From the NCBI RefSeq assembly GCF_007751035.1, contig NZ_CP036433.1, positions 7,669,001 to 7,733,000 of the forward strand: a stretch of 64,000 nt of DNA. Reading direction: 5' to 3'. Under the pieces are notes generated by a model, which made no database searches, was not told the origin of the DNA, and was given only the letters and a program-made list of their open reading frames with translations. The stretch is from Lignipirellula cremea. GTDB taxonomy: Bacteria; Planctomycetota; Planctomycetia; Pirellulales; Pirellulaceae. Below, one piece after another: positions 59,148 through 64,000 of the stretch. A program made the translations under genes and the position numbers. Within the stretch, counting starts at the first letter, position 1. Every line of letters starts with the position of its first letter.

Positions 59148-60476
59148 ATGCCGAGAATAGATCGTCGCCATTTTCTCGCCGCCACATCCGCCGCTGCGGT
59201 GGGCGGGTACTTTTCGCAAACCGCCGCCGCCGAGGATTCGACGTCGCCCAATGAGCGGCTCAATATTGCCGCCGTCGGCGCCACCGGCCGCGCGGGAGCC
59301 GACCTGCGGGGCGTCGCCAGCCAGAACATCATCTGTATCGCCGATGTCGACCAGAACCTGCTGGAGCAAGGCTCCAAACCGTACCCGGACGCCCGTCGCT
59401 ACGAAGACTTCCGCGTGATGCTGGAAAAAGAAGGCGACAAGATCGACGCCGTGGTCATTGGCACGCCCGACCACACGCACGCCCCGGCCGCCGCCATGGC
59501 GATGCGCATGAAGAAGCACGTTTACTGCGAAAAGCCGCTGACCAACACCGTGCGCGAAGCCCGCGTGCTGGCCGAACTGGCCCGCGACAACAAGCTCGTC
59601 ACGCAGATGGGGAACCAGATCCACGCCGGCGACAACTATCGCCGGGTGGTTGAACTGATCCAGTCCGGCGTGATCGGCCCCGTCCGCGAAGCTCATGTCT
59701 GGGTCGGCGTCGATTACGGCGGCGGTCGACTGGGCAAAACGAAGCCCGTTCCGCCGAACTTGAACTGGGACCTGTGGCAGGGTCCCGCCACGGCGCGTCC
59801 TTATTGCGACATCACCATTAAAGGCGAGCCAAAGCCGCTGCATCCGTTTAACTGGCGCTGGTTCTGGGACTACGGTTCCGGCGGCCTGGGCGACTTTGGC
59901 TGCCACTACATGGACCTGGTGCACTGGGCGCTCGACCTGACCGCGCCGACGAAGGTCTCCGCCAGCGGACCGCCCGTGCTGCCCCAGGCGGCCGGAGCCG
60001 GCTTGACGGTCGAATACGAATACCCGGCCCGCGGCGATCTGCCGCCGGTGAAACTCACCTGGAACGACGGCGGCAAGAAGCCGGCCATCGCCCGCACCCT
60101 GAAAGACGCTGACGGCAAGCCGCTGGACTGGTCCGGCGCCCAGCTGTTCGTGGGCGAGAAAGGGATGATCCTGTCGAACTACGGCAAGCACTTGTTGCTG
60201 CCGGTCGACCGGTTTGCCGACTTCACCCCGCCCGAGCCGACCATTCCCAACTCGATCGGCCATCACGCCGAGTGGATCCAGGCGATCAGAACGGGCGGCC
60301 CCACCACCTGTAACTTCACCTACGCCGGCGCTCTGACCGAGGCCGTGCTGCTGGGGGTGGCCGCCTATCGCAGCGGCCAGACCCTGGAATGGGACGCCAA
60401 GAACTTCCAGGTAACGAACGCCCCCGAGGCCCAGCAGTACCTGCATCGCGAGTATCGCAAAGGCTGGACGCTGTAG
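59148..60476 (+). CDS. Tat-exported Gfo/Idh/MocA-family oxidoreductase
   Basis: 442 aa. Twin-arginine leader IDRRHFLAATSAAAVGGYF. NAD(P)-binding NIAAVGATGRAGADLRGVA, VIGTPDHTHAPAAAMAMRM and the family motif HVYCEKPLTNTVREA. The C-terminal part has HPFNWRWFWDYGSGGLGDFG and CHYMDLVHWALDL, characteristic of the planctomycete secreted branch. Probably acts on sugar or inositol derivatives in the periplasm; the cofactor would be bound before Tat export. Confidence 0.94.
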   Translation: MPRIDRRHFLAATSAAAVGGYFSQTAAAEDSTSPNERLNIAAVGATGRAGADLRGVASQNIICIADVDQNLLEQGSKPYPDARRYEDFRVMLEKEGDKIDAVVIGTPDHTHAPAAAMAMRMKKHVYCEKPLTNTVREARVLAELARDNKLVTQMGNQIHAGDNYRRVVELIQSGVIGPVREAHVWVGVDYGGGRLGKTKPVPPNLNWDLWQGPATARPYCDITIKGEPKPLHPFNWRWFWDYGSGGLGDFGCHYMDLVHWALDLTAPTKVSASGPPVLPQAAGAGLTVEYEYPARGDLPPVKLTWNDGGKKPAIARTLKDADGKPLDWSGAQLFVGEKGMILSNYGKHLLLPVDRFADFTPPEPTIPNSIGHHAEWIQAIRTGGPTTCNFTYAGALTEAVLLGVAAYRSGQTLEWDAKNFQVTNAPEAQQYLHREYRKGWTL

Positions 60477-60812
60477 GGGCAGTGGGCCCGTCTGACTCTT
60501 GCTCTTTTTCCTACTGGTGCGTCAAGTTTCAATTTCAGGTTTGGCCATTTTCGCGCGAGCCGCTGTTCCTTTTAGTTAACCGTGGCTATCGCCAAAACGG
60601 CTAATGGGAAGAACCCGAACTCTTTGCCTTGACGCAGCACTACTCTTTTTTCTTAATCTTAATCACCACAGGGCCGGTCCACTTCCGGAACCCGGTCTAC
60701 CGTGGAGTGCGGGAGAGAGGTTGAGTCCGCGATGGCTGCCGGCCGTCGCTCGGGAAGGGATTAAGATTAAGAGGAAGAGGAAGAGGAAGAGGGAGGGTGA
60801 CGAGCCCGGGTG
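60477..60812. other. Convergent intergenic region with inverted repeat and purine tract
   Basis: No gene. Contains a 13-bp perfect inverted repeat CTTAATCTTAATC (60652-60664) / GATTAAGATTAAG (60759-60771) separated by 94 bp, and next to the right arm a tandem GAGGAA purine tract (60770-60795). Confidence 0.6.
60652..60771. repeat. 13-bp inverted repeat with 94-bp interior
   Basis: The arms are perfect and themselves built of tandem CTTAAT/ATTAAG units. Pyrimidine-rich sequence precedes the left arm and the complementary purine-rich tract follows the right arm, extending the complementarity. It could fold as a long transcript hairpin or be the remnant of a small mobile element. Confidence 0.55.
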
Positions 60813-62681
60813 CTACCTCGGCAACACCCGGACGACCGCATACACCAGGAACTCGGGCAGCTCAAAGGAGAGCCCGTCCTGGTCCTGGCGAACGGGGAGT
60901 TCCAACGAGGTCGCGCCGGTGAGCTTCATCTCGGGCGTGACCATTTCGACGCGAACGGGCTGGAAGTCGGCCGGTAGCTTCAGGCGGACCTTGATACCGG
61001 CGACGGGGATCGGCTGCTCTTCGATAATGCCGCGGCCGGGGCTGGGCTTGCCGTCTTTCTGACGCGGTGGTTCGGTCCGGTTGTAGTTGACGAAGTGCAG
61101 CGTCAGCTCCTTTCCATCGGCCGGGCGACTGGCTGACACGCGGACCGTATACGGCGCCTCGAACTGGCTAAGCTCTTCGGCCGGCGGCAGTTGGTCGGGC
61201 TTGTCGGTCGTCACCACATGCGCATAGCGGGCCAGGGCCGCTTCGTCCGCCAGGTCGTCGGGCAGCACGTCGAATAGCACATGCTGCTCCAGCAGTTTCT
61301 GTCCCAGTTCGCGGAACACAGCCACCGGTTCCAGATCGCCGGCGTGCACGCTCTGGCGCGGGTAGAGCAGCAGGACTTCGGCATGGGAGCGGTTCCCTTC
61401 GTACAGCGACTGATACTTTTTCAGGAACTGGTAATAACGGACCAGCTCGGCCCGGGCCAGCGGATCACTATGCCGGGCATAGAAGCCCATCGGGGCGCCG
61501 CCGTTGGCTGCCAGCTCGGCGATGGCGGAGCGAATCCGGGTGTTCTCGTACTTGCCGATTACAAACGGTTTGTCGTTCATGGCGCCGCGGACATAACGGG
61601 CCTGCAGGGTGACGTCGCCCAGTTCGTGCTGTTCCAGATCGGTCGCACTGGCGCTCGCGCCGGCGCTGTACCAGGTGTAGGTTTCGTCGCGTCCCCACAT
61701 TTCAGCCGGCAGCAGGCACCGTTCGTCGCCGCTGATCTGGCTGAAGTCGCCCAGGTGGTTCCACTGGGCCAGCATCAGGTCGGGCTTGAGTGAGCGGCCA
61801 TATTTGACGAAGACCTCGTCGTACGCTTCCTTGTTGGAGATCTGCGACCAGCGCAACATCTCCCGGCGGAGCAGGGTCGATTCCGCCGGCTTGTGCCAGT
61901 AGACGATCTCTTCAAACTGGTGTTTCGCCAGGTCCTGGATTTCAAAACGGTCGGCCAGTTCCTGCGGCGTATACCTCTCGGCCAGGTACGCTTTGAAGCC
62001 GCGCTGGCAATGTTCGCAGTGGCAATCGTGGCGATAGAAATAGTTGATGATCAGCCCATCAACGCCGCGTTCGATCGCCCGTTTGGTCCAGGCTTTGAGC
62101 ACCTGGCGCCAGTGCGGATTGCGGAGACAGGCCCAGTACTCAGGCATGCCGCCGATGCTGTAACTGTGGTTGATGATCGGCTCGCCCTGGGCGTTCTTCT
62201 CCAGCAGGTCGATGGGATCGGCGACCGGTTTCGGCCCCAGTTCTTTTTCATCCCACAGGTCGTGATAGAACTTGAAGAAACCACGGGGACCGTCGAGTCC
62301 GGCAGGCTCGCCGACGAGAAACTCGACATTGAAGTGGCCAATCACTTTCACTTTTTCGGCATGCAACGCCTTGTTCCGCTGGACGAACCAGTCGCCGCAC
62401 TCGTTCAATCCCTGGACCGGAAAATGGGCCGGGTAGCCTTTGTATTGCGGTGTATGCGCCAGGCTCCAGAAGTGGCCGCCGTAGAAGCCAATCTGCGCCG
62501 CCTGGGGCTGGGCTTCGCGGACGAACGCCATGTAGTCTTCGTCGGCGTAGTTGGCCCAGTGGGCGATCAGCCGCTGGAACTCCACCCGCGGCGCCGCGGG
62601 CTCCTCGGCCCTCGCCGGACCAACTGCCAGACAAACAAGCAACCCGAAACCAGGCAGCAACCGGAACAGCCGAGCAGGCAT
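60813..62681 (-). CDS. Large secreted protein, possible glycoside-hydrolase-like fold
   Basis: 622 aa from ATG 62681, with AGGAG 6 nt upstream and signal peptide FRLLPGFGLLVCLAVGPARA. Central segments (AQIGFYGGHFWSLAHTPQY, VIGHFNVEFLVGEP, RGVDGLIINYFYRHDCHCEH, LKPDLMLAQWNHLGDFSQIS) have the rhythm of a TIM barrel, as in beta-galactosidase-like or alpha-L-fucosidase-like proteins; C-terminal 130 residues are beta-rich (YTVRVSASRPADGKELTLHF). A CHCEHC motif could bind metal. I cannot place it in a named family. Confidence 0.75.
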   Translation of the reverse strand: MPARLFRLLPGFGLLVCLAVGPARAEEPAAPRVEFQRLIAHWANYADEDYMAFVREAQPQAAQIGFYGGHFWSLAHTPQYKGYPAHFPVQGLNECGDWFVQRNKALHAEKVKVIGHFNVEFLVGEPAGLDGPRGFFKFYHDLWDEKELGPKPVADPIDLLEKNAQGEPIINHSYSIGGMPEYWACLRNPHWRQVLKAWTKRAIERGVDGLIINYFYRHDCHCEHCQRGFKAYLAERYTPQELADRFEIQDLAKHQFEEIVYWHKPAESTLLRREMLRWSQISNKEAYDEVFVKYGRSLKPDLMLAQWNHLGDFSQISGDERCLLPAEMWGRDETYTWYSAGASASATDLEQHELGDVTLQARYVRGAMNDKPFVIGKYENTRIRSAIAELAANGGAPMGFYARHSDPLARAELVRYYQFLKKYQSLYEGNRSHAEVLLLYPRQSVHAGDLEPVAVFRELGQKLLEQHVLFDVLPDDLADEAALARYAHVVTTDKPDQLPPAEELSQFEAPYTVRVSASRPADGKELTLHFVNYNRTEPPRQKDGKPSPGRGIIEEQPIPVAGIKVRLKLPADFQPVRVEMVTPEMKLTGATSLELPVRQDQDGLSFELPEFLVYAVVRVLPR

Positions 62682-63128
62682 CACATCTCCTGACAACAAC
62701 AGAAGGAAAGGGCAGGGGAGAGGCCACATTGTACCGCCCGCAGGTTTCACTTTGGCGAAGCCTCCACCAAAGAAAAGTTCACAGCCGAGAATCGCAGAGA
62801 AGAGGGAGCTGTTTTTTCGGCTTGCTGTAGCGGAGAAAGTTCCTCTGCTGCTGTTTCATTTTGAAGAGATTGCCATTCCCGGCAACCATTTCCCTGCGTC
62901 CTGCTTTCTCCCATTTCCTCTGCGATCCTCGGCGGTGAATCCTTTTCCCTTTTTGCGTCTCCCTGGTGGTGCGTCAACCTTCGAAATTAGAGCAGGGATC
63001 TTAGACCGCGCGACTTGGGCCGTGCTGCTGTGCCGCCAGGTGAACCATGGACTATCACCCTGCGGCTGAATGGGAGAAGCCTGATCCCAGGGCTTGAAGC
63101 ACCACCAGTGACACTTCTACGTCAACTT
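62682..63128. other. Intergenic region with imperfect inverted repeat
   Basis: No gene. Two arms, TTCACAGCCGAGAATCGCAG (starting 62778) and the complement of CTGCGATCCTCGGCGGTGAA (ending 62939), match with few mismatches, separated by about 120 bp. It should also contain the promoter of the large secreted protein gene. Confidence 0.5.
62773..62946. repeat. MITE-like imperfect inverted repeat
   Basis: Arms at 62773-62801 and 62915-62946 read AAAAG(GA)TTCAC(A/C)GCCGAG(A/G)ATCGCAGAG. No target duplication was recognised. A weaker match to the right arm (GCGGTGAATCCTTTCTTT) occurs at 25570-25587, after the histidine kinase gene. Confidence 0.5.
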
Positions 63129-64000
63129 TCATTCCGACTGGCCGCGTTGGAGCATGGCGTTGGCCAGGGCGTTGGCTTCTTCATCGTGGTTGTCCCACAT
63201 GGTTTTGAAGCCTTGGCGGATGCGGGTGTTGGCGGCGCGGAGATAGTAACGGGCCGTCTGCAGTTCGAACCGGCGGCGTTTCTCGTCGAGTTGCGATTCA
63301 CGCAATAATGCGTCCAGGCGATTGATCACGCAGGCGCAAACATAAATCTCCGTCGCCGCGTCGGCGATCCGGCCCAGCTGATGCTGGCGGTCGACAATCT
63401 CAAGCTGATATGTGGCGAGCGCCCGTTCGACGTTCTGCCCCAGCAGACGCAGCAAGGCGGAAAGCTGCTGGGCGTCGTTCTCCAGCGCTTCGCTGCGCAC
63501 CACGACAGTCGGCCCGGCCAGCAAAGAGCCGAGCTTGCGCCCGGCGAACTGGCCCAGCTGCACCAGGTTGGTCAGCGGTTTTTTGGCCGCCTTGAGCACG
63601 CCTTCTAATTCCATGCCCACGTCGCGCATGCCGACCAGGGCGGTAAAGGCCCGCAGCACGTCGTTGGCGCCTTCGCCGATGGTGTTAATCCGGGCGTCGC
63701 GCATCATCCGTTCGAACGGCTGGTCGGTGAAGTACGCCAGGCCGCCGTACAGCTGGAATGTATCGTTGATGATCCGCCAGAGCACCTCGGTGGAGAACAC
63801 CTTGAGCATGGCCGTTTCCAGCATGAAGTCGCCCACGCCCGAGTCAATCAGCGCGGCCGTTTGATAGGTGCACGACTCCATGGCGTAGACGCCGGCCTGC
63901 ATGTAGGCGAGCTTCTCTTTGACCAGCTCGAACGATCCCAGCGTCTGCTGGAACTGGACCCGGCGGTTAGCGTGCTCAACCGCTTTGGCGACGCAGAATT
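63129..64000 (-). CDS. Acyl-CoA dehydrogenase family protein, N-terminus cut by window edge
   Basis: The frame runs off the right edge; about 290 C-terminal residues are seen, and the internal Met at 63902 is not the start because the frame continues upstream with AVEHANRRVQFQQTLGSFEL and VKEKLAYMQAGVYAMES. The segment FSTEVLWRIINDTFQLYGGL and GEGANDVLRAFTAL matches acyl-CoA dehydrogenases. The additional C-terminal helical domain of about 160 residues resembles the very-long-chain (VLCAD/ACAD9) type. Catalyses alpha,beta-desaturation of acyl-CoA with FAD. Confidence 0.9.
   Translation of the reverse strand, partial: FCVAKAVEHANRRVQFQQTLGSFELVKEKLAYMQAGVYAMESCTYQTAALIDSGVGDFMLETAMLKVFSTEVLWRIINDTFQLYGGLAYFTDQPFERMMRDARINTIGEGANDVLRAFTALVGMRDVGMELEGVLKAAKKPLTNLVQLGQFAGRKLGSLLAGPTVVVRSEALENDAQQLSALLRLLGQNVERALATYQLEIVDRQHQLGRIADAATEIYVCACVINRLDALLRESQLDEKRRRFELQTARYYLRAANTRIRQGFKTMWDNHDEEANALANAMLQRGQSE

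Overview
The window looks like a GC-rich chromosomal segment of a planctomycete, most likely of the Pirellulales. Indicators seen in the translations are a DUF1559 protein with a pilin-like N-terminus, a PSCyt2/PSD1 (DUF1549/DUF1553) protein with an inserted LamG-like domain, a formylglycine-type sulfatase, Tat-exported Gfo/Idh/MocA oxidoreductase, a Cys-rich outer-membrane barrel protein, a kinase fused to a cyclic-nucleotide-binding domain, and oligopeptide ABC permeases with very large inserts. No phage, plasmid or CRISPR locus is visible. The species was not identified.

Layout. 1-9.9 kb: a secreted protein cut by the left edge, a coiled-coil/VWA protein, a zinc-ribbon membrane protein followed by rarA, a BBP7/Lpg1974-like barrel, a cyclase-family hydrolase, tRNA-Gly(CCC), and an overlapping xdhC-like/mocA-like pair (molybdenum-enzyme maturation). 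9.9-20 kb: a tartrate/D-malate dehydrogenase-like gene and a four-gene peptide ABC transporter operon on the minus strand (binding lipoprotein, two permeases, fused double ATPase), then a single ABC-2-type ATPase. 20-26 kb: regulators (csrA with a C-terminal extension, a zinc-finger anti-sigma-like protein, a Crp/Fnr regulator, a receiver-domain protein paired with an FHA-GAF-histidine kinase) and a PlsC acyltransferase. 26-39 kb: the PSCyt2/PSD1 protein, msrA, a selenocysteine tRNA, a sulfatase, bpt, trxA with a clear promoter, an NAD-dependent epimerase-like protein, an esterase, the cNMP-binding kinase and a DUF523-DUF1722 fusion. 41-55 kb: glpD, TPR protein, STN-like secreted protein, DUF2752, lipoprotein, DUF1559, a C5 DNA methyltransferase, then a minus-strand run of HEAT protein, HlyD, PQQ-propeller and TMEM175 channel. 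58-64 kb: a Cys-rich Tat lipoprotein, Gfo/Idh/MocA oxidoreductase, a large secreted protein, and an acyl-CoA dehydrogenase cut by the right edge.

The standout is a ten-member family of near-identical cassettes in three clusters (39.4-41.4, 49.1-51.0 and 55.6-58.3 kb). Each cassette is about 629 bp and has its own conserved leader, a 113-codon gene, a CTTTCGC/GCGAAAG hairpin and a strong intrinsic terminator. The encoded proteins carry a Sec signal peptide; the roughly 88-residue mature chain is made almost only of Ser, Asn, Gly, Gln, Tyr, Trp, Phe and Arg, with no acidic residue, Lys or Cys, and ends in FRRYYP. All three clusters keep the order A(V)-A(A)-B, the first in inverted orientation to the other two. 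The same 159-bp MITE-like element with a 5-bp target duplication sits at the same point in clusters 1 and 3 but not in 2. This points to block duplication and continuing sequence exchange of a secreted low-complexity protein locus that I do not recognise from any named family.
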